A DNA stretch of 64,000 nt from Prevotellaceae bacterium UBA1746. Lineage in GTDB: Bacteria > Bacteroidota > Bacteroidia > Bacteroidales > Bacteroidaceae. Location: NCBI GenBank assembly GCA_002314875.1, contig DCHS01000005.1:6635-70634 (forward strand), given 5' to 3'. Of this stretch, positions 18,009-26,072 are shown in pieces (position 1 is the first letter of the stretch; the number at the start of each line of letters is the position of its first letter). The notes under the pieces were generated by a model. The model worked only from the letters and a program-made list of their open reading frames with translations. It had not been told where the DNA came from and did not search any database. The translations under genes were made by a program, and so were the position numbers.

Positions 18009-19946
18009 ATGAAAAAGTCGATTAAAACGTTATTCGCTTTTTTAGCTTTAACATTGACCATCACCTCTTGTGGCGACTTTATTGATATGCCCGATGTCAT
18101 CAAGAACATCTTTGACGATGACGAAGAGCAACCAGTTGGTGATGTTACTTTCCACGGTACCACAGAAACCCTCGCCATCTGGGAGAAAGGTGATAAGATC
18201 TCACTGTACGACGGCAAGAGCATCAGCGTGATTGAAAACTCTGCCAATACCGGTACAGTCGCTGAGTTCTTCAAGGTTGTTCCTGAGGTTGTTCCCTCAT
18301 GGCTCGCTTTCTACCCTGCTACCGGGACAATGACCACTACCTCTGCTGTGGGCACTATTCCTGCCGTTCAGACCGCAACTGAAGGCGGCTGCATGCGCGA
18401 GGCAGCAGCAAAGATTGCAAAGTCAACGACCTCTCGTCTTTACTTCCGCGACCTTGCCTCTGAGGTAAGCGTTGTCCTTGATATGGATAATATCGAGAGT
18501 CTTACCCTCTCCACCACCGACGGTACACCCATCAGCGGTGAATTCACCGTAGATTATTCCACCGATGATCCTCAGGTTACCGCCGCTGAGTCTGCTACAA
18601 ACACGGTGACCCTCCAGGGAAATATCGAACGCGGCAAGGAATATCGTTTTGCGGTTCTTCCTTCTCTCGTTGGCGGTCTCTCCCTCGTGGCAAAGAACAC
18701 CAGTGGCGAAGAAGTGGCTCACAATGTTTCCAACAATGTGGCTATCCTCATGTCCGGTGCTGTTCACAATCTTGGAACCATCAAGTCTGATGCTGACCTT
18801 CCCAAGGCTTATCACATTACCCACATGTGGCTCTGGGGTGGAACAGGTGCTGAATATGACTGCTCCAAGCTTTATGATATGTTTGCCAAGGAAGGTTGCT
18901 TCGACAATGAAGATGGCCGTGGTATCGGCGCTCTCAAGGATGACGTTCTGGAATTGTATGCTGACGGAGCCTTCAAGAACTGGGCTGGCGAAGACGGCCG
19001 CCACTGGTGGATGGCTTACGATAAGTCACAGACTCCTTCCAAGTACAAGTCTCTAGATATGAGCAGTGCTTACTCTGTTCTTCCGAAGAACGAAGGTTCT
19101 TATACCCTCGACGGAAATACCATTACCTTCACTCATGAGAATGGTACAACCACAACGGGTACCATCGTAGGCCCCGGCACTTACGAACTCCCCGGATGTT
19201 CTCCTGCCAAGTCGGTTACCATCCAGACCCTGGCCATCAAGTTTGTATTGCCCGCTGCTGCTGACGACTGGGATCACGCATGGGATGACTATGGTGTATT
19301 CTATCGCAAGCCTCGTCAGCTCTACGTCGAGTTGGAACAGATGCCCGCTGGCTACGTTACTCCCGAATCTGCCAAGACGATTGATAATGTTGTCTTCGTG
19401 GAACCCGATGATCCTGCTCCCGAATTCGACCTCGCTTCCATGCCCGGTACCTATAAGGTTAAGGATCTCCGCGTAAATGGTGGTTCTGGTGATGATCCTG
19501 CATTGGTTAGTCCTATTGACAAGAGCTGGTGCTGGGATGAATCCATCTGGAATGAAAGTGACAACATCCTCAAGGTGACCACTTCTACCCTCGAGTACAC
19601 TGCCGGTGATGACGGTAAGTACTGGGATTATCTCTGGCATGGTGGCAAGAGCGATGAAATTGACATGTCATCGGTTTACGGCTTGTTGCCTCACGGTGTT
19701 TCCAGCTTCACTATCGACACCAAGACATTGGAGTTGACGATCAATGGCAGCATCAAGGCTAAGTTGCTCACTCCCGGTACCCATCATTTCAATGCAGGTA
19801 ACCGTGACCTCACCATTGACAACGGCTGCGTTGGTCTTCATTTCCACATCATGGAGATGATTGACGCTACCTCTCAGCGCTGGACAGACGTTGACCGTTT
19901 CGTCAACGCTCCCATCGACTGGATAATGATCTTCGAAAAGCAATAA
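18009..19946 (+). CDS. Chimeric lipoprotein: fimbrillin-like domain plus two repeated glycan-binding-type modules
   Basis: A 645-residue lipoprotein (lipobox TITSC, Cys21). Residues about 45-255 have the look of a fimbrillin-like (Mfa-like) domain: WEKGDKISLYDG near the start, a FYPATG strand, AVQTATEGG, then a strand-rich half ending in VHNLGTI. Residues about 272-444 and 504-645 are two copies of a module with the landmarks GEDGRHWW/GDDGKYWD, then SLDMSSAYSVLP/DEIDMSSVYGLLP and PGTYEL/PGTHHF. A third, more diverged copy is in the lipoprotein at 4087-5121. No catalytic residues were recognised. Position after the second SusCD and GH5 genes suggests a surface glycan-binding protein. Confidence 0.72.
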   Translation: MKKSIKTLFAFLALTLTITSCGDFIDMPDVIKNIFDDDEEQPVGDVTFHGTTETLAIWEKGDKISLYDGKSISVIENSANTGTVAEFFKVVPEVVPSWLAFYPATGTMTTTSAVGTIPAVQTATEGGCMREAAAKIAKSTTSRLYFRDLASEVSVVLDMDNIESLTLSTTDGTPISGEFTVDYSTDDPQVTAAESATNTVTLQGNIERGKEYRFAVLPSLVGGLSLVAKNTSGEEVAHNVSNNVAILMSGAVHNLGTIKSDADLPKAYHITHMWLWGGTGAEYDCSKLYDMFAKEGCFDNEDGRGIGALKDDVLELYADGAFKNWAGEDGRHWWMAYDKSQTPSKYKSLDMSSAYSVLPKNEGSYTLDGNTITFTHENGTTTTGTIVGPGTYELPGCSPAKSVTIQTLAIKFVLPAAADDWDHAWDDYGVFYRKPRQLYVELEQMPAGYVTPESAKTIDNVVFVEPDDPAPEFDLASMPGTYKVKDLRVNGGSGDDPALVSPIDKSWCWDESIWNESDNILKVTTSTLEYTAGDDGKYWDYLWHGGKSDEIDMSSVYGLLPHGVSSFTIDTKTLELTINGSIKAKLLTPGTHHFNAGNRDLTIDNGCVGLHFHIMEMIDATSQRWTDVDRFVNAPIDWIMIFEKQ

Positions 19947-19953
19947 TTGTCTA

Positions 19954-21438
19954 ATGGAAAAAGTGCTGATGAAAGCATGCTGCATGGTAGCAGGTCTCCT
20001 GCTATCTGCAGATGCAATAGCTCAAGATATTAAGGTATGGGAGACAACGCCTGACGGAATGTCTCGCGTTGCTCTCAGACCTCAAGTCTTCTCCTTCTCT
20101 GACAAGGGTACCGATCGCCGTGTCCCCATCACCGTCGATAACCGGCAGCACTTCCAGAAGATGCGTGGTTTCGGTTACGCCCTCACAGGAGGCAGTGCTG
20201 AACTGATGATGGCCATGAGCCCTGAAGCCCGCCACGATTTGATCCTCAAACTGTTCGGGCACGGTGAAGACCAGGCTGGCATTAGTTACATCCGCCTTAC
20301 TGTTGGAGCCTCTGATATGAACTCCTTCGTCTTCTCCTACGACGATATGCCGCAAGGCAAAAGCGACTGGGATTTGAAACATTTCTCGCTGTCGCAGGAC
20401 CTCAACGACGTCGTCCCCGTCATGAAGGAAATTCTGGCGGTCAATCCTGACATAGAAATTCTGGCATCTCCCTGGTCTGCTCCCACCTGGATGAAGACAA
20501 CGGACGATGTCCGGGGTGGAAAGTTAAGAAAGGAATGCTACGATGTCTATGCACGCTATTTCGTCCGCTATGTCCAGGAAATGGCAAAGCAAGGCATCAG
20601 GATTTCTGGTGTTACCGTCCAGAATGAGCCCCTCAACTCCCGCAATACGCCCAGTATGCACTGGTCGCCTCAGGATCAGGCGGAGTTCATCGGCCAGCAT
20701 CTCGGTCCCCAGTTCCAGAAGAATGGCCTCACGACGGAAATCGTCCTGTTTGACCATAACTGTGACCGTCCCGATTATCCGCTGACCATCCTCAGCGATC
20801 CCGCCGCCTCACAATACTCCTCTGGAATTGCTTTTCACCAGTATATGGGCGACCATTCAGGAATGACAACCGTCCACAATGCGCGTCCCGATAAGGATAT
20901 TCTCTTCACGGAGCAGATGATCATCGACCGCAGTGGAAATGCAACGGCAACCATCGCCCCCGTCGTTGAGCGTGTAGTGGTTAACGTTGTTCGTAACTGG
21001 TCCACCAACGTCGTGCTTTGGAATCTTGCTGCCGACACCGATGCCGGACCGCATACCGATAACGGAGGTTGCCCGTTCTGCCATGGTGCCATTACCATTG
21101 GTGGAGACAATTGGCATAAGAACATCGCCTTCTATGGTTTGGCCCATGTCACTCCCTTCGTTCCCGCTGGTTCCTACCGCATTTCCAGTACGTCGCCAAC
21201 CGACAGTGGAACCATCCTTTTCGAGGATGAACAGGCTCCCGGAACAATGCGCGCCGTGGAATACGAACATTCAGGTGTTCTTCCCAATGTGGCCTTTGAA
21301 ACGCCTGACGGACGTATCATCCTCGTCGTTGCCAACACCCGTTCTTCTTCCGAATCCGTATGGGTGAGGTACAACGGCAAGTACTGTGAGGTTCCTCTTT
21401 CCAGTGGCAGTGTCATTACCTTGGAATGGAAGAAATAA
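19954..21438 (+). CDS. GH30 family glycoside hydrolase
   Basis: A 494-residue secreted protein with a signal peptide (cleavage after AIAQ). The GH30 pattern is clear: GFGYALTGGSAE near residue 70, YIRLTVGASDM, SPWSAPTWMKT, acid/base Glu225 in TVQNEPLN, nucleophile Glu320 in LFTEQM, WNLAAD, and the C-terminal beta domain with YRISS. In Bacteroidota GH30 enzymes act on beta-glucosidic (including beta-1,6), beta-xylosidic or related bonds. The subfamily cannot be fixed by eye. In a mannan locus a role on glucose-containing glucomannan fragments is the simplest inference. It starts 7 bases after the preceding stop and is followed by the esterase gene 13 bases on. Confidence 0.85.
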   Translation: MEKVLMKACCMVAGLLLSADAIAQDIKVWETTPDGMSRVALRPQVFSFSDKGTDRRVPITVDNRQHFQKMRGFGYALTGGSAELMMAMSPEARHDLILKLFGHGEDQAGISYIRLTVGASDMNSFVFSYDDMPQGKSDWDLKHFSLSQDLNDVVPVMKEILAVNPDIEILASPWSAPTWMKTTDDVRGGKLRKECYDVYARYFVRYVQEMAKQGIRISGVTVQNEPLNSRNTPSMHWSPQDQAEFIGQHLGPQFQKNGLTTEIVLFDHNCDRPDYPLTILSDPAASQYSSGIAFHQYMGDHSGMTTVHNARPDKDILFTEQMIIDRSGNATATIAPVVERVVVNVVRNWSTNVVLWNLAADTDAGPHTDNGGCPFCHGAITIGGDNWHKNIAFYGLAHVTPFVPAGSYRISSTSPTDSGTILFEDEQAPGTMRAVEYEHSGVLPNVAFETPDGRIILVVANTRSSSESVWVRYNGKYCEVPLSSGSVITLEWKK

Positions 21439-21451
21439 GAATTATCAAATT

Positions 21452-22591
21452 ATGAATAAGTTTCTCTTTCTGCTACTCTCTCTGTTTTCCTGCATCTCCA
21501 GTTATGGACAGGCATTCTCGACAGAAGGTTGGTGGTCTCCTTCAAAGCAGGTATATTCGCCGGAGGTGACTGCCGATGGACATATAACTTTTCGCACCCC
21601 CGCTCCCAATGCCAAGGAGGTAAAACTGATCTTTGGCGAGTGGGACATCGAACCTGTCAATATGCACAAAAATGCTCAGGGTGACTGGGAAATTCAAATA
21701 GGTCCTGTTGCCCCCGGCGTTTATGAGTATAAGTTCGAAGTGGACGGTGTGAAAGTTTTGGACTACAAGAATCCGGTGGTAAAAGCCGGTACCGAAGTTT
21801 ATGGTAGCATTGTCGAGGTGAGAGGTTCGTCCCATCGTTTCGACCAATATGTTCAGACGGGTAGTGAGGTTGATGTCCTCAGTTACATCTCCACCCCACT
21901 CTCCAAACGCCGCAAAGTCTATGTCTATGTTCCTTCCGTTTATTATGAGAATCCCAAAATCAAGTTGCCGGTGTTGTATCTCCGTCATGGCGGTGGAGAC
22001 GATGAAAGCAGCTGGGTTCGCTCAGCCTCCGCTGATGCCATTATGGACAATCTCATCGCTGAGGGCAAGGCAAAACCCATGATTGTGGTGATGACAAACG
22101 GTCTTACCGATGGATCTTGGGCCGGTGGCAGCAATGTTGAGGGTATGCGTGCTTTGGAGAACGAGTTACTTGAAGATGTCATTCCACTCATTGAAAAACG
22201 CTACCGAGTTCGTACCGACCGTAAGTCCCGCGCTATTGCCGGACTCTCCATGGGAGGCGGTCAGTCCTTCGTCATCGGTATGCGTCACCTCGAACTGTTC
22301 TCCGCCATCGGTGAATTTAGTTCTGGACTCCTCAGCGACTCTTCCTGGGATTACGAGAAATATGGCGTGGATAACATGGATAACGCTAAAAAGGTGAATT
22401 CCAAACTTGATCTGCTTTGGATTTCATGTGGTACAAAAGACTCTCGTTGGGAGGGCCATAAAGAATTCCGTAATATGCTTGACAACAAGGGAATCGAATA
22501 TGAGTTCCATTATAGCGATCACGGACATGAATGGCAATTCTGGAGAGAACAATTAAGAGATTTCGCTTCTGAAATTTTCCGCGAAAAATAA
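21452..22591 (+). CDS. Secreted esterase (alpha/beta hydrolase, CE1-like) with N-terminal E-set/CBM48-like domain
   Basis: A 379-residue secreted protein. The ATG at 21452 is chosen because a signal peptide (FLFLLLSLFSCISSYGQ) follows and it lies 13 bases after the upstream stop. Residues about 28-115 form an early-set (glycogen-branching-enzyme-like) domain: ITFRTPAPNAKEVKL ... GVYEYKFEVDG. Residues about 140-379 are an esterase-D type alpha/beta hydrolase: LPVLYLRHGGG, nucleophile Ser266 in GLSMGGGQS, and His in SDHGHEW as the likely catalytic base. Enzymes of this architecture remove acetyl or feruloyl groups from plant polysaccharides. Deacetylation of acetylated glucomannan is the likely job here, inferred from context. 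Confidence 0.85.
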   Translation: MNKFLFLLLSLFSCISSYGQAFSTEGWWSPSKQVYSPEVTADGHITFRTPAPNAKEVKLIFGEWDIEPVNMHKNAQGDWEIQIGPVAPGVYEYKFEVDGVKVLDYKNPVVKAGTEVYGSIVEVRGSSHRFDQYVQTGSEVDVLSYISTPLSKRRKVYVYVPSVYYENPKIKLPVLYLRHGGGDDESSWVRSASADAIMDNLIAEGKAKPMIVVMTNGLTDGSWAGGSNVEGMRALENELLEDVIPLIEKRYRVRTDRKSRAIAGLSMGGGQSFVIGMRHLELFSAIGEFSSGLLSDSSWDYEKYGVDNMDNAKKVNSKLDLLWISCGTKDSRWEGHKEFRNMLDNKGIEYEFHYSDHGHEWQFWREQLRDFASEIFREK

Positions 22592-22621
22592 TACTATAGA
22601 AATAACATACCAGTATACTCT

Positions 22622-23653
22622 ATGAAACTAACAAAATTTGCAGGTAACCCTATTATCAGTCCCAATCCTGAGAACGATTGGGAGTCGCTGGTGACTTGTA
22701 ATCCTGGTGTGATTCATGATGGAGAGAAGTTCATTATGCTTTATCGCTGCGCTGACGATGACGAGCAGCATGTCATTCGTTTCGGCCTGGCAGAAAGTTC
22801 GGACGGATTCCATTTCCACCGTGTTGGAGACGGTCCTGCTTTCAGCCCTTCCATCGACGGACCCGACAGCGGCTGTGTTGAAGATCCCAGAATTGTAAAG
22901 TTCGGGGACGCCTTCTACATAACCTATGCCTACCGTCCTGTGGCTCCCGGCCGTTACTGGACTTTCCCGCATGACGAGGTTCTCAGACCTGAGTGCGACG
23001 GGTTCGCTCCCATCGCATGGCGTGAGAATATGGGAAACACGGGTCTTGCCATGACCTATGACTTCCGGAAGTTCCAACGCTTGGGACGCATTACGGAAAC
23101 GCGTCTTGATGACCGCGATGTGATGTTCTTCCCTGAGAAAATCAACGGTGAATACTATATGCTTCACCGTCCGAAACAATACATCGGTGAAAAGTACGGC
23201 GTTGAATATCCTTCCATCTGGCTGAAGCATTCGGATGACCTCCTCTCTTGGGAAAACAAACCCAGCGAGTTACTTCTCACAGGCCGTAAAGGAACCTGGG
23301 AGGAGAAGATTGGCGCCAGTGCACCACCCCTCCTCACGGAGAAGGGATGGCTGATGACCTACCACGGTGTGGAGGACGGCGGAGTCGGCTGTTATCGTGT
23401 GGGGTTGCTCCTCCTCGACAAGGACGATCCGACGAAGATCCTCGGTCGTACCCCCCATCCCGTTCTGGAACCCTCAGAACCATACGAAACCTGCGGCATC
23501 TATTCAGGATGTGTCTTCCCCACCGGAAACGTCATTCTCGGTGACACCCTTTATGTATATTATGGTGCTGCCGACAGACTCATCGGTGTTGCTACCGCAT
23601 CAGTATCCGAACTTCTGGACTATCTTCTTTCTGAAGAGTGCAAAAATGTTTAG
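22622..23653 (+). CDS. GH130 beta-mannoside phosphorylase
   Basis: A 343-residue protein with no signal peptide, so cytoplasmic. It has the GH130 five-bladed propeller pattern: FAGNPIISPN at the start, NPGVIHDGEKFIMLYR, the catalytic Asp88 in GCVEDPRI, MFFPEKINGEYYMLHRP, and YHGVEDGGVGCYRVGLLLLD. GH130 enzymes phosphorolyse beta-mannosides (mannosyl-glucose or manno-oligosaccharides), releasing mannose 1-phosphate; a minority are hydrolases. Cytoplasmic location together with the symporter at the head of the operon supports phosphorolysis of imported short oligosaccharides. The 2-epimerase that often partners mannosylglucose phosphorylase is not in this window. Confidence 0.92.
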   Translation: MKLTKFAGNPIISPNPENDWESLVTCNPGVIHDGEKFIMLYRCADDDEQHVIRFGLAESSDGFHFHRVGDGPAFSPSIDGPDSGCVEDPRIVKFGDAFYITYAYRPVAPGRYWTFPHDEVLRPECDGFAPIAWRENMGNTGLAMTYDFRKFQRLGRITETRLDDRDVMFFPEKINGEYYMLHRPKQYIGEKYGVEYPSIWLKHSDDLLSWENKPSELLLTGRKGTWEEKIGASAPPLLTEKGWLMTYHGVEDGGVGCYRVGLLLLDKDDPTKILGRTPHPVLEPSEPYETCGIYSGCVFPTGNVILGDTLYVYYGAADRLIGVATASVSELLDYLLSEECKNV

Positions 23654-23656
23654 GCT

Positions 23657-25150
23657 ATGAAGAGAAATATTATTCTTTCTATGGCGGGAGCAGCCATGCT
23701 TCTTCTCTCCGCTTGCCACAATACGGCCGACATCACCGTCACGATCAGTGATGAGGTGGTAAACGCTGACTACATCGGTAACGGTGTGGAATGGGATCCT
23801 TACGACGAGGCGCTTGCCTGGGGCCACGAAATGACGGACAGCGAGTGGCAGACGGTTTTCCATCGTCTCGATGTCATGCATCCTCAGTATGTGCGCTGTA
23901 TGATCAACAGCCCCTTCACATATTGGGATCCTGAAAAGAAAACCTACCGCAAGGGCTATCGTGCTGAGAATATCCGCAAACTCCTCGGCTACTGCAAGGA
24001 ACACGACATCAGCGTCATCTACGGTGAATTCAATCCTCCTACATGGGATATGAAGCAGTCACAGGAATGGATCGATATGTCTGTAGACTACCTCAACTAC
24101 CTCGTGAACGACTGCGACCTTACCTGCATCAAGCATTTCGTCATCTTCAACGAACCTGACGGCGACTGGGCAAGTACCAACGGTGACTACGAGATGTGGC
24201 TTTCCATGCTGAAGCGTTTCCACCAGAAGATGGCTTCCTGCGAAGGTCTGCTGGACAAGGTTAGCCTTGCAGGTCCTGATGCCGTGGTGAACTATAAGAA
24301 TCCCAATTCTAAGTATGATACCCAGGGCTGGTTGTCACAATCCATCGCTGATGCCGACAGCATTTTGGGCATTTACGATGTTCACGCCTATCCCGGTCAG
24401 CAGCAGGTTCGCAGCGGTCAGTATTCAGAAATCCTGAAAAACCTCACCGCCGCTGTTCCTGAAGGTAAGAAGATTCTCCTCGGCGAGTCCGGTTTCAAAT
24501 ACTACAATCCCGAAGACAGTCTCCTGCAGCAGGAATATGATCGTCGTGTTGAGGCTTGTCCCTATACCAAGGGCTCTGACTGCAACATGCTTTGCTACGA
24601 CTATTTCTACAGTCTCGATATGCCGATGTTTGCCATGGAGGCGATGAACGCGGGAATGTCAGGTCTTGCACTGTGGATGCTCGACGACGCTATGCACAGC
24701 AGCGGCGACTCCGGCAAGACGGAAGATGTCAAGATCTGGGGCTTGTGGAATATCCTGGGAAGCAAGGTGTTCAACAAGGCTGAGGAAGAAACTCCTCGTC
24801 CTCTGTACTACAGCTGGTCGCTGATGTGCCGCTACTTCCCCCAAGGGTGTAACATCCTCAAGAACTCCGCTACTTCCCTCCCTGAAAACGGTATCTTCAC
24901 GGTTTGTGCGGAAAAGGACGGAAAACTCTCTTTTGCAGTGGTGAATGTTGGCGATGAAGATCAGACCCTCAACATCGTTCTCCCTCATAAGACCGCCAAT
25001 GCCCGTCTCTTCACCTACCAGGAAAAGGACAGCAAGATTGACCAGAATGGTGCTCTCCTGCCTGTTGAGGAAGGCATCAGCACTTATAATTACAACCTCA
25101 CCGTCAAGGCTCAGACAATAAGCGTATTAACAGAAATAATCAACCCATAA
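23657..25150 (+). CDS. Clan GH-A glycoside hydrolase lipoprotein, family not assigned
   Basis: A 497-residue lipoprotein (lipobox LLSAC, Cys19). The barrel has the clan GH-A pattern: Glu166 in IFNEPDG as probable acid/base on strand 4 and Glu277 in LLGESGF as probable nucleophile on strand 7. Other landmarks are IGNGVEWDPYDEA at the start and LALWMLDDAMHSSG near strand 8. A C-terminal beta domain (residues about 385-495) with ISVLTEI at its end is typical of GH30/GH39-like enzymes. It could belong to GH5, GH30, GH39 or a newer family; I cannot decide by eye. It starts 3 bases after the GH130 stop and is expected to act on mannan-derived fragments. Confidence 0.75.
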   Translation: MKRNIILSMAGAAMLLLSACHNTADITVTISDEVVNADYIGNGVEWDPYDEALAWGHEMTDSEWQTVFHRLDVMHPQYVRCMINSPFTYWDPEKKTYRKGYRAENIRKLLGYCKEHDISVIYGEFNPPTWDMKQSQEWIDMSVDYLNYLVNDCDLTCIKHFVIFNEPDGDWASTNGDYEMWLSMLKRFHQKMASCEGLLDKVSLAGPDAVVNYKNPNSKYDTQGWLSQSIADADSILGIYDVHAYPGQQQVRSGQYSEILKNLTAAVPEGKKILLGESGFKYYNPEDSLLQQEYDRRVEACPYTKGSDCNMLCYDYFYSLDMPMFAMEAMNAGMSGLALWMLDDAMHSSGDSGKTEDVKIWGLWNILGSKVFNKAEEETPRPLYYSWSLMCRYFPQGCNILKNSATSLPENGIFTVCAEKDGKLSFAVVNVGDEDQTLNIVLPHKTANARLFTYQEKDSKIDQNGALLPVEEGISTYNYNLTVKAQTISVLTEIINP

Positions 25151-25175
25151 TTAACCCCTTAAATTTTTAATTATT

Positions 25176-26072
25176 ATGAAAAGATTTTTACTCTTTGCAA
25201 ACTGCATGCTTTGCGCAGTAATGGCTAACGCCCAGAACAGTGAAATTACCGAAATTACCGATCTCGGTCCCGCTGGTGACAAAATTGAAATCTATGCCGG
25301 TCCTGATCTCTACACCGGTAACTGGTCCAACTATCCCAAGGCTGCTTTCAGCGAAAAGGTGGAATCCGGCTTTGTAATCAATGTTCACCTCACCGGTGAC
25401 GCTGATACCTCCGGTCAGTGCCTCCAGAGTCTCTACAAGACTGACGAAGGTACCGTTGACCACCTCTGTATCGGTAACAACGAATGGCGTTGCCAGGGTG
25501 TTCCTGCCGGCGAATCTGTTGTTTCCTACACTGTTGCTTCTCCCGAAGAGGCTGAAGGCATCAACGCTTTCGGCGGATGGGTATTCGGTGGTGACAAGGT
25601 GACCATCAACTCTATCTGGATTGCTGGTCCCGGTGAAGGCCCCGTTACTCTTTCTGGTTGGAGCGGTCACAAGTACAAGCTTCCTACCGTTGCTGTAGGT
25701 GATGTCATCACTCACAATGTCACCGGTCTCGGTGGTGGTATGATGAAGTCCTTCGCAAAGAAGGCTGACGGCACCAGCATCGTCCTCGTCGGTAACGACA
25801 CCGGCTGGAATGGTATCAATGTCGCTGAAGGTGACCATGTTGTTTCATACACCGTTGCTAATCAGGACGAAGCTGATGCGATTAACATAGGCTATTATCT
25901 TTCTGGTGAAAAAGTTACGGTTACCAAGATGACCCATATCCCCGCTGACCTCGTTAAGGTTCACAGTGTTGAGGTTGCTAACAGCAGCGTTATCTATGAC
26001 CTCAGCGGAAAGAGAACCCAGAACATCCAGAAGGGTATCTACATCATTAACGGTCAGAAATACGTTAAATAA
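25176..26072 (+). CDS. Secreted tandem beta-module protein with T9SS-like C-terminal tail
   Basis: A 298-residue secreted protein with a signal peptide (cleavage after ANAQ). Residues about 25-155 and 155-255 are two copies of a module; the copies share the motif VVSYTVA (from ESVVSYTVA and DHVVSYTVA) followed by the matching G-GDKVTI / SGEKVTV strand. The last about 30 residues (VIYDLSGKRTQN ... KGIYIINGQKYVK) look like the short type IX secretion/anchoring tail common in Prevotella. No catalytic motif is visible. It lies between a GH-A lipoprotein and the beta-mannosidase, whose ATG overlaps its stop codon by one base. A carbohydrate-binding role is plausible but unproven. Confidence 0.7.
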   Translation: MKRFLLFANCMLCAVMANAQNSEITEITDLGPAGDKIEIYAGPDLYTGNWSNYPKAAFSEKVESGFVINVHLTGDADTSGQCLQSLYKTDEGTVDHLCIGNNEWRCQGVPAGESVVSYTVASPEEAEGINAFGGWVFGGDKVTINSIWIAGPGEGPVTLSGWSGHKYKLPTVAVGDVITHNVTGLGGGMMKSFAKKADGTSIVLVGNDTGWNGINVAEGDHVVSYTVANQDEADAINIGYYLSGEKVTVTKMTHIPADLVKVHSVEVANSSVIYDLSGKRTQNIQKGIYIINGQKYVK

